The position numbers and the translations under genes were made by a program. A model generated the notes under the pieces. The model had not been told where the DNA came from. It searched no databases and saw only the letters and a program-made list of their open reading frames with translations. DNA of 64,000 nt, taken from Dolomitihabitans soli (GTDB lineage: Bacteria > Actinomycetota > Actinomycetes > Streptosporangiales > Streptosporangiaceae). Where the stretch lies: positions 1-64,000 of the forward strand of contig NZ_JAKNTW010000008.1 in NCBI RefSeq assembly GCF_022213955.1, written 5' to 3'. Each line of letters starts with the position of its first letter. Position 1 is the first letter of the stretch. This document shows, in pieces, positions 16,009-27,207 of this stretch.

Positions 16009-17619
16009 TTACGAGCCACGGAGCCGATCGGCGAGCTGCGCCAGGTAGAGGGAGCGAGGTGCCAGCCCCGAGCGGTTGGTCCCCTCCACATAGCCGGTCT
16101 GGTGGTTGGTGTACCAGTTCTGCCCGGTGACGATGCCGGTGGTGCCGATGGCGAAGTTCTGGGCGGTCGGTGGAGTCTGCACGCACAGCTTCTTGCCGTT
16201 GTCGACGGTGCAGTTCCACGCCACGCTGTTCACCGAGGACCAGCCATGCGCCTCCCCCCTGTCTCCGCGATTGTGCAGGGCCAGGACCCATTCGTTCTCG
16301 CTCTGGCTGGACAGTTCCTGGATGTTGTCGTACAGGAGCCCCTGGCTCCACCGGTGATGGCCGCCGGTCTCGTTGTAGCCGAGCTTGTTGTACCCGTTCA
16401 GCCACACATTGCCAGAGCAGGTGCTCGTCCCCGTGCCGATGAAGGCGTGCCGCGCATGAGCCGCCACCAGGTCGGTGAAGAGGACCTGCTGGGCCATGCC
16501 ACCGGCGCAGAAGCTGTACCGCTTCCCTCCGATGATCTGGGAGCGAGGTTGCACGGCCCGAACCCGCTGCACGGTGACCCGCGTGCTGCGCTGCACCCAG
16601 ACGCCGGAGACCGAGAAGTGCAGGAGCGCGGCGTTCATGACCCACGCGTCCTCGACCCTGCTGACGAAGATGCAGTTCTGCGGGTGGTCCTCGCTGGTGC
16701 TCGACGGATCGCCCATGTCGATGCGGAGGTTCTCCACACCGACATTGCGGACGAGCCCGGCCCGGTCCCAGACGTATACGTAGGACTGGGACAGGGACCG
16801 TCGTAGATCGTTGAAGACGGGGGCGCAGATGATGATGTCGTTGCCGACGATCTTCCGGATGTACCTGTTGTACACGATGGGCAGCTCGCCGGGGGCCCAG
16901 GGAGCTTCGTTCACCATGCCCCCGCCGTTGATCGCCTCGTTCCACTGCTGGGTGTGCGGGTGATTGATGATGATGTTGTCGCCGACCTTGAGGTTGGCCG
17001 TCGATGCCAGGGTGATCCGGCGCTGTCCGGTCGTGACCAGGCTGGAGGTGATGCCGGTCTTGGTGCCGGGCACCTCTGATTCCCAGCCGCCGGACGTACC
17101 ACCGACGAAGAGGACCGCGCTCCTGCTCCCGTCGCCGGTGCCGGTGATGACCGTGTTGACCGACGTGTCGGCTTCCTTGCCGACCCCGCGCAACACGACA
17201 CCGTCGCGCTTCATCCGGAGCGTGCCGTCGACGATGTAGTGACCGGCCTTGAGGAGCAGCGCCCCTCTGAACCCGTTGGCGCCGAGCGGCATCGTGCCCA
17301 CCTCGTCGAGCGCGGCCTGAATGTGCGCGGTGTTGTCACCCTTGACAGGGCCGATCTCCTTGACGACTGGGACGGACGGGATCGGCGCCTGGCCATTGCG
17401 GTACCCGGCCCAGCTGAAGTCCGGGATCACCTTCCCTCGTGAATCCGGCTTGTAGACAAGTCGGCCATCGGCGCCCGGGTAGACAAGCCGGGAATGCCAT
17501 GTGGCCGCCTGCGCCGCGTCGGGGGCCAGCACGTCACGGGTCAGGGACGCGGCCGCCCCCACGACCACGGCCCCGCCACCGATCCTGAGCAGGCTGCGGC
17601 GCGATAGAGATCCGGGCAT
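16009..17619 (-). CDS. Tat-exported right-handed beta-helix (pectate-lyase-like) protein
   Basis: 536 residues. A twin-arginine signal, SRRSLLRIGGGAVVVGAAAS, starts at residue 5 and ends near AQAA at ~41. The body begins as a pectate-lyase-3 type helix: TAHIQAALDEVGTMPLGANG, GALLLKAGHYIVDGTL and VVLRGVGKEAD, continuing through turns such as VGVENLRIDMG. It resembles polysaccharide-acting beta-helix enzymes, but catalytic residues cannot be assigned, and the glycan is unknown. ATG 17619 follows GGAGGAG; a longer frame would put 30 residues before the Tat motif. It acts outside the cell. Confidence 0.85.
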   Translation of the reverse strand: MPGSLSRRSLLRIGGGAVVVGAAASLTRDVLAPDAAQAATWHSRLVYPGADGRLVYKPDSRGKVIPDFSWAGYRNGQAPIPSVPVVKEIGPVKGDNTAHIQAALDEVGTMPLGANGFRGALLLKAGHYIVDGTLRMKRDGVVLRGVGKEADTSVNTVITGTGDGSRSAVLFVGGTSGGWESEVPGTKTGITSSLVTTGQRRITLASTANLKVGDNIIINHPHTQQWNEAINGGGMVNEAPWAPGELPIVYNRYIRKIVGNDIIICAPVFNDLRRSLSQSYVYVWDRAGLVRNVGVENLRIDMGDPSSTSEDHPQNCIFVSRVEDAWVMNAALLHFSVSGVWVQRSTRVTVQRVRAVQPRSQIIGGKRYSFCAGGMAQQVLFTDLVAAHARHAFIGTGTSTCSGNVWLNGYNKLGYNETGGHHRWSQGLLYDNIQELSSQSENEWVLALHNRGDRGEAHGWSSVNSVAWNCTVDNGKKLCVQTPPTAQNFAIGTTGIVTGQNWYTNHQTGYVEGTNRSGLAPRSLYLAQLADRLRGS

Positions 17620-17941
17620 GGTGTGTTTCTCCTCCAAGGGCGCCCCGGCCCCAACTCTCCGACCACCGAGGCGGGGTCGGAGCTTGTCCGTTGAGTCGGG
17701 GAAAGACATACAGAGGGTAGAGAAGGGCGGTATGTTTCCCCTATATCGCCGGAGTCATCCCGAAGCTGCACACCTCGCCGATCGCGAGCCTTCGTCCGGT
17801 TCCGGTCGATCACCAACGTGATCGTCGCCGTCGCAGACTTGCGCTGGCGCCTCCTTCTTGCTCGGTCTACACGGCATCATCACGGCTTTCCTGCGCAACG
17901 GCCAAGTCGCCCTGATCGAACTTTTCTCTATCTCCGCAGAT
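17620..17941. other. Intergenic stretch between the beta-helix gene and msrA
   Basis: About 320 bases. The beta-helix gene (minus strand) needs its promoter here, and the msrA gene, also minus, ends at the far side. No gene-length frame with a ribosome site and no hairpin strong enough to call was seen. A 30-codon forward frame from an ATG near 17731 lacks any support. Confidence 0.4.
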
Positions 17942-18604
<663 letters not shown>

Positions 18605-18743
18605 CAGGCACCTCCATACAGGGAGCTCTCCCCTAACCGAACCACCGGCAGGGAGGGATTGTTCCAACGGTAAGCATCACTAAATAATGCCTCAAGGACT
18701 ACTTATTTGTGCTGAAGCGGCATAAACGGCGAAACTGGGTGAC

Positions 18744-19667
18744 ATGCCTGATGAACGCCGCGGAGTCCTGTACGGCATGGCCGCGTATGCCATGTGGGGC
18801 CTGTTCCCGCTCTACTGGCCCCTGCTCGCGCCGTCCAGCGCGGTGGAGATCCTCGCGCACCGGATGGTCTGGACCCTGGTGGCGATCGTCGGCATCCTGG
18901 CCATCCGGCGACACTGGTCGTGGTTCGGCCCGCTGATCCGGCAGCCGAAGAAGATCGGCCTGCTGGTGCTCGCCGCGGCGATCGTCTCGCTCAACTGGGG
19001 CACCTACATCTACGCCGTCAACACCGGGCACGTCGTGGAGAGCGCCCTGGGCTACTTCATCAACCCGCTGGTCAGCGTCTTGTTCGGGGTGGTCCTGCTG
19101 GGTGAGCGGCTGCGCCGTCTGCAGTGGGCGGCGGTCGGCCTCGGAGCCCTGGCGGTGGTCGTGCTGACCGTCGACTACGGCCGGCTGCCCTGGATCTCGC
19201 TGGTCCTGGCGACGACTTTCGGCACCTACGGCCTGGTGAAGAAGTTCGCGAACGTGGGCGCCCTGGAGAGCCTCACCATCGAGTCGCTGGCACTGCTGCT
19301 CCCGGCCCTGGCCTACCTCGGGGTGTTGCAGTCGAACGGAACGGCCACCTTCGGCCAGGCGGGCACCGGGCACGTCCTGCTGCTGGTGCTCTCCGGAATC
19401 ATCACGGCGGTGCCGCTGCTGTGCTTCAGCGCCGCCGCGATCCGGGTCCCGCTGACGGTGATCGGCCTGCTCCAGTACATCGCCCCGGTCCTGCAGTTCC
19501 TCTGCGGCGTGCTGATCCTGCGGGAGGCCATGCCGGCCAGCAGGTGGGCCGGGTTCACCATCGTGTGGATCGCCCTGGCCGTCTTCACCTGGGACAGCCT
19601 GCGCCGAGCCAGGACCATGCGCCGGGCCGCCGCGCCGGTGCCTCAGCCCGAACGCGCCACCACGTAA
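18744..19667 (+). CDS. rarD: EamA-family transporter RarD
   Basis: 307 residues, ten membrane helices in two EamA repeats. Hallmarks: YGMAAYAMWGLFPLYWPLL at the start, ILAHRMVWTL in helix 2, INPLVSVLFGVVLLGERLRR closing the first repeat, and the second repeat containing TAVPLLCFSAAAIRVPLT and GLLQYIAPVLQFLCGVL. It is a predicted drug/metabolite permease of the RarD type, originally linked to chloramphenicol sensitivity; its substrate is unknown. The last 25 bases overlap the 3' end of the polyprenyl synthase gene on the opposite strand. Confidence 0.93.
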   Translation: MPDERRGVLYGMAAYAMWGLFPLYWPLLAPSSAVEILAHRMVWTLVAIVGILAIRRHWSWFGPLIRQPKKIGLLVLAAAIVSLNWGTYIYAVNTGHVVESALGYFINPLVSVLFGVVLLGERLRRLQWAAVGLGALAVVVLTVDYGRLPWISLVLATTFGTYGLVKKFANVGALESLTIESLALLLPALAYLGVLQSNGTATFGQAGTGHVLLLVLSGIITAVPLLCFSAAAIRVPLTVIGLLQYIAPVLQFLCGVLILREAMPASRWAGFTIVWIALAVFTWDSLRRARTMRRAAAPVPQPERATT

Positions 19668-20638
19668 TCGCAGAGCGCCATGAACGCCGTCTTGGCCGGA
19701 ATGTCGGGCAGCGCCGCCAGATCAGCCCTGGCCCGATCGGCCCACCGGTGCAACTCCTCCCGGGCCCGGTCCATCGCCGGGTGCGCGCGCAGCAGCTCCA
19801 GCGTCTCCGCGATGTCCTCCTCCGTCACCGGCCCCGACAACAACTTCCGCAGCCGCATGTCGGCGGGCGAGTCGGCGGCCAGCACGTAGAGGACGGGGAG
19901 GGTGCGGATGCCCTCCCGCAGGTCGGTGCCCGGTGTCTTGCCGCTCTCCACCGAGGACGAGGCGACGTCGAGCAGGTCGTCGCCGAGCTGCCACGCGACG
20001 CCGATGGCCTCGCACGCGCTCGCGAGCCGTTCGATGACGTCGCCGGGCGCGCCGGCGAGCAGCGCGCCGAAGCGGCCGGAGGTGGCGATCAGCGACCCGG
20101 TCTTGTCCGCGAGCACCTCGATGTAGTGCTGCACCGCGTCCTCACCGGGGCGCGGGCCCATGGTCTCGCGGATCTGACCGCGCACCAGCCGTGAGAAGGT
20201 GCGCGCCTGGCTTCTGATCAGGTCGTTGCCGAGGTCGGCGAGGATCTCCGACGCCTGGGCGAACAGGTAGTCGCCGGTCAGGATGGCGACCGTGTTGTCC
20301 CAGCGGGCGTTGGCCGACGGCGAGCCCCGGCGCACGGGAGCCTCGTCCATCACGTCGTCGTGGTAGAGCGTCGCCAGATGGGTCAGCTCTATCACCACGG
20401 CGCCCGGCACCACGCCGGGCGAGTCGAAGTCCCCGAACTGCGCCGCGAGCAGCACCAGCGTCGCACGGAACCGCTTGCCACCGGCCTCGATGAGATGCTT
20501 GGACGCCTCCGTGATGAAGGCGTCCTCGCTCTCGACGGACGAGCGCAGCAGCTCCTCGACCGAAGCCAGTCCAGCAGCCATGTCCTGCGCCAACCGTTCG
20601 TCGACGAATGGCAGGTCAACAACGGGTGGCGCAGCCAT
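19643..20638 (-). CDS. grcC: Long-chain polyprenyl diphosphate synthase
   Basis: 331 residues, all-helical trans-prenyltransferase that extends FPP/GGPP with isopentenyl diphosphate to make the menaquinone side chain. The first Asp-rich motif is LATLYHDDVMDEAPVRRG; the second is WQLGDDLLDV. GGKRFRA near residue 53 binds the pyrophosphate. Small residues before the first motif fit a long-chain product. ATG 20638 follows AGGGGA. It starts nine bases after nuoN ends, so it belongs to the complex I transcript, an arrangement that couples quinone supply to its main reductant. Confidence 0.93.
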   Translation of the reverse strand: MAAPPVVDLPFVDERLAQDMAAGLASVEELLRSSVESEDAFITEASKHLIEAGGKRFRATLVLLAAQFGDFDSPGVVPGAVVIELTHLATLYHDDVMDEAPVRRGSPSANARWDNTVAILTGDYLFAQASEILADLGNDLIRSQARTFSRLVRGQIRETMGPRPGEDAVQHYIEVLADKTGSLIATSGRFGALLAGAPGDVIERLASACEAIGVAWQLGDDLLDVASSSVESGKTPGTDLREGIRTLPVLYVLAADSPADMRLRKLLSGPVTEEDIAETLELLRAHPAMDRAREELHRWADRARADLAALPDIPAKTAFMALCDYVVARSG

Positions 20639-20647
20639 ACAGATCCC

Positions 20648-22198
20648 CTAACGAACGAACAAACTCGAGGCAGCCGCGTCGGCGAGATCGAACACGGGCT
20701 GCGGGTACACCCCGAGCACTACCGTAGCCGCTGCCGCGAGGGCGACCACAGCCGCGGTCCCCGCACTGGGCACCGCGATGGTCGGACCGTCGGCCGCGGG
20801 CTCGCTGAAGAACATCAGCACGATGACCCGGACGTAGAAGAACGCCGCGATCGCGGAGCTCACCACGCCGACGACGACGAGCGGGAGCGCCCCGCCGGCG
20901 ACGGCCGCCGCGAAGACCGCGTACTTCCCGAAGAAGCCGGACGTCAGCGGAATCCCGGCGAACGCCAGCAGGAAGAAGGCGAAGATGCCGGCCAGCGCGG
21001 GCGAGCGCTTGCCGAGGCCGGCCCAGCGGGACAGGTGCCCGGCCTCGCCGCCCGCGTCGCGCACCATCGTCACGACGGCGAACGCGCCGACGGTCGTGAT
21101 GCCGTAGGCGAGCAGGTAGAACAACAGGGCCGAGAGCGAGTTCGCGTTCTGGGTGGCCTCACCGGTCGCGATCACACCGGTGAGCAGGAAGCCCGCGTGC
21201 GCGATCGAGGAGTAGGCGAGCATCCGCTTGATGTCGGTCTGGGTGATGGCCAGGATGGCGCCCACGATCATGGTGAGGATCGCGATCCCCCACATGACCG
21301 GCCGCCAGTCCCAGTCGAGGTTGCCCAGCGCCACCCAGAAGACCCGCAGCACCGCGCCGAAGGCGGCGACGAGCGTGCCGGAGGCCATCAGGGCGGTGAT
21401 CGGAGTCGGCGCGCCCTGGTAGACGTCGGGCTTCCACGCCTGGAAGGGCGCAGCGCCGATCTTGAAGAACAGACCGACGCCCAGCAGCGCCGTACCGAGG
21501 TACAGCAGCGTGTCCTGCCCGCCGACCCGGCCCAGCGCGTCGTTGATGCCGCCCAGGTCGACGGTCCCGGCGTAGCCGTAGATCATCGCCATGCCGTACA
21601 GGAAGAAGGCGGAGGAGAACGCGCCCAGCAGGAAGTACTTGACCGAGGATTCCTGCGACAGCAGGCGGCGCCTGCGGGCCAGGCCGCAGAGCAGGTACAG
21701 CGGGAGGGACATGACCTCCAGGCCGACGAACATGATCAGCAGGTCGTTCGACGCGGCGAAGAGCATCATGCCGCCGATGGCGAACAGCGCCAGCGGGTAG
21801 ACCTCGGTGTGCGCGCCGCCCCGCGCGATCGCCTCCTCCTCGTCCGGCGAGCCCGGTACGGCTGCCGCGGAGGCCACGAAGTTGTCGTCGTCGTTGATCA
21901 GCAGCACGCTGACCACCGAGAGCACCAGGATGACGCCCCAGATGAACAGCGACGGGCCGTCGACCGCGATGGCTCCCATGGCGACCGCGGCGGTCGGCAC
22001 GCCGTCCCTGAGCACCTGGACGATGACGAGCCCGAACGCGCCGAGCAGCGTGAGCATGGTGAGCGGGACGTGGATGGCCTTGCGCAGGTAGCGCGGGGCG
22101 AACGCCTCGATCAGCACCCCGACGATGGCGGCGCCGAACACGAGCAGCAGCGGCATGAGCTGCCCGTACTCGATCGTCGGCGGTTGGATGCCGTTCAC
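20648..22198 (-). CDS. nuoN: NADH-quinone oxidoreductase subunit N
   Basis: 516 residues with about 14 membrane helices, one of three antiporter-like subunits in the membrane arm of complex I. Family sequences include LFLVGLEV-like MFVGLEVMSLPLYLL, SSVKYFLLGAFSSAFFLYG with its key Lys, and TDIKRMLAYSSIAHAGFLLTG with the broken-helix Lys. Starts with GTG at 22198, overlapping the nuoM stop (GTGA). The penultimate member of the transcript, followed by the polyprenyl synthase gene. Confidence 0.97.
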   Translation of the reverse strand: MNGIQPPTIEYGQLMPLLLVFGAAIVGVLIEAFAPRYLRKAIHVPLTMLTLLGAFGLVIVQVLRDGVPTAAVAMGAIAVDGPSLFIWGVILVLSVVSVLLINDDDNFVASAAAVPGSPDEEEAIARGGAHTEVYPLALFAIGGMMLFAASNDLLIMFVGLEVMSLPLYLLCGLARRRRLLSQESSVKYFLLGAFSSAFFLYGMAMIYGYAGTVDLGGINDALGRVGGQDTLLYLGTALLGVGLFFKIGAAPFQAWKPDVYQGAPTPITALMASGTLVAAFGAVLRVFWVALGNLDWDWRPVMWGIAILTMIVGAILAITQTDIKRMLAYSSIAHAGFLLTGVIATGEATQNANSLSALLFYLLAYGITTVGAFAVVTMVRDAGGEAGHLSRWAGLGKRSPALAGIFAFFLLAFAGIPLTSGFFGKYAVFAAAVAGGALPLVVVGVVSSAIAAFFYVRVIVLMFFSEPAADGPTIAVPSAGTAAVVALAAAATVVLGVYPQPVFDLADAAASSLFVR

Positions 22199-23733
22199 TC
22201 GCCGGCTCCCTTCTGGTCAGCGACGGGTACGGCCGGCGTGAACTCGGTGACGGTGACGTTCGCCAGCGTCTTGTCCACCGCGGGGTTGATCACGTCAAGC
22301 AGCGGCTTGGGGTAGAAACCGAGCGCGATGATCAGGGCGATCAGCGGTGCGATCACCCACTTCTCCCGGCCGTTGAGATCCTTCATGCCGGCGACCGCCT
22401 CGGTCGTCGGGCCGTTGGCCACCCGCTTGTACATCCACAGGATGTAGATCGCGGCGAGCACGACTCCGGCCGTCGCGATGGTCGCCGGGACCGGGTAGGT
22501 CTGGAACGAGCCGATCAGCACCATGAACTCGCTCACGAAGGAGGAGAGTCCCGGCAGCGCCAGCCCGGAGAGGCCGGCGACGAGGAAGGTGCCGGCGAGG
22601 ATGGGGGCAACCTTCTGGACGCCTCCGTAGTCGGCGATGTAGTTCGAGCCCCTGCGGTAGATCAGGAACCCGGCGATCAGGAACAGCGCCCCGGTGGAGA
22701 AGCCGTGGTTGACCATGTAGAGCGTGGCGCCGGTGGCCGCGTTCTGGCTCATCGCGAAGACGCCGAGGGCGATGAAGCCGAAGTGCGAGATCGACGTGTA
22801 GGCGATGAGCCGCTTCATGTCGGTCTGGCCGATGGCCACGATCGCGCCGTAGACGATGCCGACCACGGCGAGCACCAGGACCAGCGGGGTGAAGAACTTG
22901 GCGGCGTCGGGGAACAGCTCCAGGCAGAAGCGGAGCATGCCGTACGTGCCGACCTTGTCCAGCACGCCGACCAGCAGCACGGCCGCGCCGGCCGGGGCCT
23001 GGGCGGCGGCGTCGGGCAGCCAGGTGTGGAAGGGCCACAGCGGCGCCTTCACCGCGAAGGCGATGAAGAAGCCGGCGAACAGCCACTTCTGTGTGGTCGG
23101 GTCGGTGATGGCCCCGATCAGCTCGGGGAACATGAAGGTGTTCTTCTCGGCGATCACGTAGAGCCCGATCACCGCGACCAGCATGAGGAGCCCGCCGAAC
23201 AGCGAGTACAGCAGGAACTTCACCGCGGCGTAGGACCGCTGGGCGCCGCCGTACGACCCGATCATGAAGTACATCGGGATGAGCATGGCCTCGAAGAACA
23301 CGTAGAACAGGAAGATGTCGGTCGCCGCGAAGACGCCGATCATCATCGCTTCGAGGACCAGCAGCAGCGCGAAGTAGGTCTTCACCGAGCGCTTGGGCGG
23401 GGCGTCCGCGCCCGTCCCGTCGGCGTCGTGCCAGGAGGCCAGCACGACGATCGGCACCAGCACCGCCGACAGCACGATCAGCACCAGCGCGATGCCGTCG
23501 ACCGCCAGACCGAAGTGGACCCCGAAGCGCGGGATCCATTCGTAGGTCTCGTCGAACTGGAACCGGGTGCCGCGCGGCGAGAACTGGACCGCCATCACCA
23601 GGGTCAGGGCCAGCACGACAAGGGACACCACCAGCGCGAGCTGCTTGGCGAGCTTGTCGTTGCCCTTCGGAAGGAGGGCCACGCCCACCGCGCCCAGCAC
23701 GGGCACGGCGATCAGTGTGGAGAGCCAGGGCAT
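22195..23733 (-). CDS. nuoM: NADH-quinone oxidoreductase subunit M
   Basis: 512 residues, ~14 helices, antiporter-like proton-pumping subunit. Typical sequences are FYVFFEAMLIPMYFMIGSYGG (Glu on the first broken helix region), APLWPFHTWLPDAAAQAPAG and TDMKRLIAYTSISHFGFIALG. ATG 23733 shares its A with the last base of the nuoL stop (TGATG), so translation is coupled. The frame upstream is open for 65 more codons inside nuoL and is ignored. Confidence 0.97.
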   Translation of the reverse strand: MPWLSTLIAVPVLGAVGVALLPKGNDKLAKQLALVVSLVVLALTLVMAVQFSPRGTRFQFDETYEWIPRFGVHFGLAVDGIALVLIVLSAVLVPIVVLASWHDADGTGADAPPKRSVKTYFALLLVLEAMMIGVFAATDIFLFYVFFEAMLIPMYFMIGSYGGAQRSYAAVKFLLYSLFGGLLMLVAVIGLYVIAEKNTFMFPELIGAITDPTTQKWLFAGFFIAFAVKAPLWPFHTWLPDAAAQAPAGAAVLLVGVLDKVGTYGMLRFCLELFPDAAKFFTPLVLVLAVVGIVYGAIVAIGQTDMKRLIAYTSISHFGFIALGVFAMSQNAATGATLYMVNHGFSTGALFLIAGFLIYRRGSNYIADYGGVQKVAPILAGTFLVAGLSGLALPGLSSFVSEFMVLIGSFQTYPVPATIATAGVVLAAIYILWMYKRVANGPTTEAVAGMKDLNGREKWVIAPLIALIIALGFYPKPLLDVINPAVDKTLANVTVTEFTPAVPVADQKGAGE

Positions 23734-25634
23734 CAGAGGTTCCCTACGAGGAGCAGAGCGCCGGCCACCACGGCAGCGCCGAAGAGGATGGACAGCGCAT
23801 ACGATCTCGCGAAGCCCGTCTGGATGCGCCGGAGCCGACCCGAGGTCCCCCCGATCATCGCGGCGAGGCCGTTGACCAGGCCGTCGATGCCGCGGTTGTC
23901 GAAGAAGACGGCGAAGCGGGTCGCCCACTGGCCCGGCCGCATGAACAGCGACTCGTTGATCGCGTCGCCGTACAGGTCACGCCGGGCGAAGGTGGTGAGG
24001 AAGGAGCCGCGCGGGGCGACCACCGGCACCTGAGCCCTGCCGTACTTCATCCAGGCGAAGGCGGCGCCCACGGCGACCAGCGCCAGGGTGGCCAGGCCGG
24101 GGACGCTGAAGAAGTGGAAGACGGGGAGTTCCGCCGGACGGCCCACCGCGGGTGCGAGGAACTGCATGAACGTGTTGCCCAGGATCAGGTAACCGCCCAG
24201 GAAGATCGAGCCGACCGACAGGATGATCAGCGGCCAGGTCATCACGGCCGGCGACTCGTGCGGGTGCGCGTCATCGGCCCAGCGCTTCTCGCCGAAGAAG
24301 GTCATGAAGACCATCCGCGACATGTAGAAGCCGGTGATGCCCGCGCCCACCACGGCCAGCCAGCCGAGGATCGCGCTGTGGTGCATCGCGGTCTCGATGA
24401 TGCCGTCCTTGGTGAAGTAACCGGACAGCAGCGGGAACCCGATGATCGCCAGATAACCGATGAAGAAGGTGGCGAAGGTGACCGGCAGGAACTTGCGCAG
24501 CCCGCCGTACTTCCGCATGTCGACCTCGTCGTTCATGGCGTGCATGATCGAACCGGCGCCGAGGAACAGGTTGGCCTTGAAGAAGCCGTGCGTGATCAGG
24601 TGCGCGATGGCGAAGGCGTAGCCCGCCGGGCCGAGGCCGGCGGCGAGCATCATGTAGCCGATCTGCGACATCGTCGAGCCGGCGAGGCCCTTCTTGATGT
24701 CGTCCTTCGCGGTTCCGATGATCGCACCGGCGAGCAGCGTGACGACACCGACGATGGTGACGACGAGCTGGGCGGTCGGCGCCAGTTCGAAGATCGCGCC
24801 AGACCGGACCACCAGGTAGACACCGGCGGTGACCATCGTCGCGGCGTGGATCAGGGCGGAGACCGGGGTCGGGCCCTCCATCGCGTCGAGCAGCCACGAC
24901 TGGAGCGGGACCTGCGCCGACTTACCGCACGCGCCGAGGAGCAGCAGCAGGCCGATCACGGTGAGCACGCCCTGGTCGGCGCCGCCCGCGGCCCCGAAGA
25001 CCGGGCCGTAGGCGACCGAGCCGAACGTGGTCCAGATGACGAAGATGCCGATCGCGAGGCCGAAGTCGCCGACCCGGTTGACGATGAACGCCTTCTGGGC
25101 GGCGGTCGCCGCGGACGGCTTCTGCTGCCAGAACCCGATCAGCAGGTACGACGCGAGGCCGACGCCCTCCCAGCCGACGTAGAGGCCGACGTAGTTGTCG
25201 GCGAGCACCAGCAGCAGCATCGCCGCGACGAACAGGTTCAGGTAGGCGAAGAACCGGCGCCGAGCGGGGTCGTGCGACATGTAGCCGATCGAGTAGATGT
25301 GGATCAGCGATCCCACACCGGTGATCAGCAGGGCGAAGGAGATCGACAGCGGGTCGATCAGCACGCCCATGTCGACCATGCCGGGGATGAACTGGAACAG
25401 TTCCACCCCCCTGCGCCGCTGGGCCTCGGGCAGGCCGATCAGCTCGACGAAGGCGAGCACCGCCACGACGAACGACGCCAGCGACATGGCCACGCCGAGG
25501 AGGTGACCCCAGCGGTCGGTACGGCGTCCGCCCAGCAGCAGGATCGCGGCGCCCAGCAACGGGAGCGCGATCATGAGCCAGGAGACTCCGATCACACCTC
25601 CGGCATGCTGGATGATCTTCTCAGCGGGTTCCAC
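23733..25634 (-). CDS. nuoL: NADH-quinone oxidoreductase subunit L
   Basis: 633 residues, ~16 helices including the long lateral helix at the C terminus. Hallmarks: [20 protein letters not shown] (key Glu), [37 protein letters not shown], and the [20 protein letters not shown] Lys region. It forms the distal proton channel of complex I. GTG 25634 follows GAGGTGG; ten bases separate it from the nuoK stop, one of the few real gaps in the operon. Confidence 0.97.
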   Translation of the reverse strand: MEPAEKIIQHAGGVIGVSWLMIALPLLGAAILLLGGRRTDRWGHLLGVAMSLASFVVAVLAFVELIGLPEAQRRRGVELFQFIPGMVDMGVLIDPLSISFALLITGVGSLIHIYSIGYMSHDPARRRFFAYLNLFVAAMLLLVLADNYVGLYVGWEGVGLASYLLIGFWQQKPSAATAAQKAFIVNRVGDFGLAIGIFVIWTTFGSVAYGPVFGAAGGADQGVLTVIGLLLLLGACGKSAQVPLQSWLLDAMEGPTPVSALIHAATMVTAGVYLVVRSGAIFELAPTAQLVVTIVGVVTLLAGAIIGTAKDDIKKGLAGSTMSQIGYMMLAAGLGPAGYAFAIAHLITHGFFKANLFLGAGSIMHAMNDEVDMRKYGGLRKFLPVTFATFFIGYLAIIGFPLLSGYFTKDGIIETAMHHSAILGWLAVVGAGITGFYMSRMVFMTFFGEKRWADDAHPHESPAVMTWPLIILSVGSIFLGGYLILGNTFMQFLAPAVGRPAELPVFHFFSVPGLATLALVAVGAAFAWMKYGRAQVPVVAPRGSFLTTFARRDLYGDAINESLFMRPGQWATRFAVFFDNRGIDGLVNGLAAMIGGTSGRLRRIQTGFARSYALSILFGAAVVAGALLLVGNL

Positions 25635-25644
25635 TCGCCACCTC

Positions 25645-25941
25645 TTAGTACTTCAGCAGGTTGGCGTCGTCGACGGACGCGGACCTGCGGGTTCGGAAGA
25701 TCGTCACGATGATGGCCAAGCCCACCACGACCTCGGCAGCGGCCACCACCATCACGAAGAACGCGATGATCTGGCCGTCCAGGTTGCCGTGCTGCCGGGC
25801 GAAGGTGACGAACGCGAGGTTGCAGGCGTTGAGCATGAGCTCCACGCACATGAAGACCACGATCGCGTTGCGCCGCACCAGCACGCCGACGGCGCCGATG
25901 GCGAACAGCAGCGCTGACAGCACCAGGTAGTGCGTCGTCAC
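25645..25941 (-). CDS. nuoK: NADH-quinone oxidoreductase subunit K
   Basis: 98 residues and three membrane helices, the usual size. Both conserved membrane glutamates are present: [18 protein letters not shown] in helix 2 and the [11 protein letters not shown] Glu in helix 3, which take part in the proton path near the quinone arm. Starts with GTG at 25941 overlapping the nuoJ stop (GTGA), preceded by GGAGAG. Confidence 0.97.
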   Translation of the reverse strand: MTTHYLVLSALLFAIGAVGVLVRRNAIVVFMCVELMLNACNLAFVTFARQHGNLDGQIIAFFVMVVAAAEVVVGLAIIVTIFRTRRSASVDDANLLKY

Positions 25942-26699
25942 TTGCTCTCCTCCTCAACTGCCTGCTTGATGGCCTCGGCGAGCTTGGGGTCGTCGGGGAA
26001 GCGCTCGTCCTCGACGTCGTGCCGCGCGATGACCCGGTTGACCGACAGCTCCGAGACGGAACCGTCCGGCAGCAGCGCCGGCATGTCGTTGGCGTTGTGC
26101 CTGGCGTAGACGCCGGGACCGGGAAGCACGACGGAGCCGCCGGTGAGGAAGCGGGCACGGGCCAGGGCACGCTGGGTCGGCTTCTCGGTGAGCCGTTCGC
26201 GGTGCGTGAGCACCATCGCGGCCAGCGCCGCGGTGATCAGCAGCGCGGAGGCGACCTCGAAGGCGAACACGTGCCTGGTGAAGATCAGCTGCGCGAGCGC
26301 GGGGACGTTCCCGCCCGCCGTCTGGGTCGCGCCCAGCAGCCCGGCCGGCGGGCTGAGGACCGCGTTGCCCACCGCCAGCCCCAGCAGTACGGCGAAGCCG
26401 GCGCCGGCCACGATCGCCCAGAAGCGCTGGCCCTTGATGGTCTCCACCAGCGAGTCCGAGGAGTCGACGCCGACGAGCATCAGCACGAACAGGAACAGCA
26501 TCATGACCGCGCCGGTGTAGACGACGATCTGCACCGCGGCGAGGAAGGGCGCGTCCTGGACGGCGTACAGCACGGCCAGCGAGAGCATCACCACGCCGAG
26601 CATGAGCGCGCAGTAGACGGCCCGACGGCTGAGGACGAGCCCCAGCGCGGCCGACACGGAGACGACCGCGAGCACCCAGAACGTGATGGTCTCACCCAT
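25938..26699 (-). CDS. nuoJ: NADH-quinone oxidoreductase subunit J
   Basis: 253 residues with five membrane helices plus an extended hydrophilic tail of ~80 residues ([18 protein letters not shown] at the end), longer than the enterobacterial form but normal for actinobacteria. Conserved region: [20 protein letters not shown] in helix 3, with the pi-bulge glycine-rich stretch. ATG 26699 overlaps the nuoI stop by eight bases; the longer open frame lies inside nuoI. Confidence 0.96.
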   Translation of the reverse strand: MGETITFWVLAVVSVSAALGLVLSRRAVYCALMLGVVMLSLAVLYAVQDAPFLAAVQIVVYTGAVMMLFLFVLMLVGVDSSDSLVETIKGQRFWAIVAGAGFAVLLGLAVGNAVLSPPAGLLGATQTAGGNVPALAQLIFTRHVFAFEVASALLITAALAAMVLTHRERLTEKPTQRALARARFLTGGSVVLPGPGVYARHNANDMPALLPDGSVSELSVNRVIARHDVEDERFPDDPKLAEAIKQAVEEESK

Positions 26700-27207
26700 T
26701 GTTACGTCCAAGCCGGTAGTAGTCCTCTTCGGTCTCACCCAGCCGCATCGCGTGCGGCGGCGGCTCCATGCCGGGACCGAGGGGGGCGAGCAGCATCTCC
26801 TTGGTGTAGATGAGGCTCTCCCGGCTCGAGTCCGCGAGTTCGTACTCGTTGGTCATGGTGAGCGCGCGCGTCGGGCACGCCTCGATGCACAGGCCGCACA
26901 GGATGCACCGCAGATAGTTGATCTGGTAGGTGCGACCGTACCGCTCGCCGGGGGAGAACCGGTCCTCCTCGGTGTTGTCCGCGCCTTCGACGTAGATCGC
27001 GTCGGCGGGACACGCCCAGGCGCACAGCTCGCAGCCGATGCACTTCTCCAGGCCGTCGGGCCACCGGTTCAGCTGGTGGCGACCGTGGAAACGCGGCGCG
27101 GTGGGCAGCTTCTCCTCGGGGTACTGCACGGTGACCGGGCGTTTGAACATGTGGTGGAAGGTCACCCCGAAGCCCTTGACGGGGTTGAGCCAATCAGTTG
27201 CTCCCAC
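26692..27207 (-). CDS. nuoI: NADH-quinone oxidoreductase subunit I (2x[4Fe-4S])
   Basis: 171 residues. Two classic ferredoxin motifs carry clusters N6a and N6b: [12 protein letters not shown] and [12 protein letters not shown], with the family sequence [16 protein letters not shown] after them. An amphipathic N-terminal helix ([16 protein letters not shown]) docks it on the membrane arm. GTG 27207 is chosen because AAGGAGG lies six bases before it; it overlaps the nuoH end by 14 bases. Confidence 0.97.
   Translation of the reverse strand: MGATDWLNPVKGFGVTFHHMFKRPVTVQYPEEKLPTAPRFHGRHQLNRWPDGLEKCIGCELCAWACPADAIYVEGADNTEEDRFSPGERYGRTYQINYLRCILCGLCIEACPTRALTMTNEYELADSSRESLIYTKEMLLAPLGPGMEPPPHAMRLGETEEDYYRLGRNNG

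Noticed and set aside
20360-25712. Very long open frames (440-665 codons) antisense to nuoL, nuoM, nuoN and the synthase gene
   Set aside because: They are rich in Arg, Gln, Asp and His, the complement of G/C-rich membrane-protein codons, have no ribosome site and no domain; the nuo genes on the other strand are certain.
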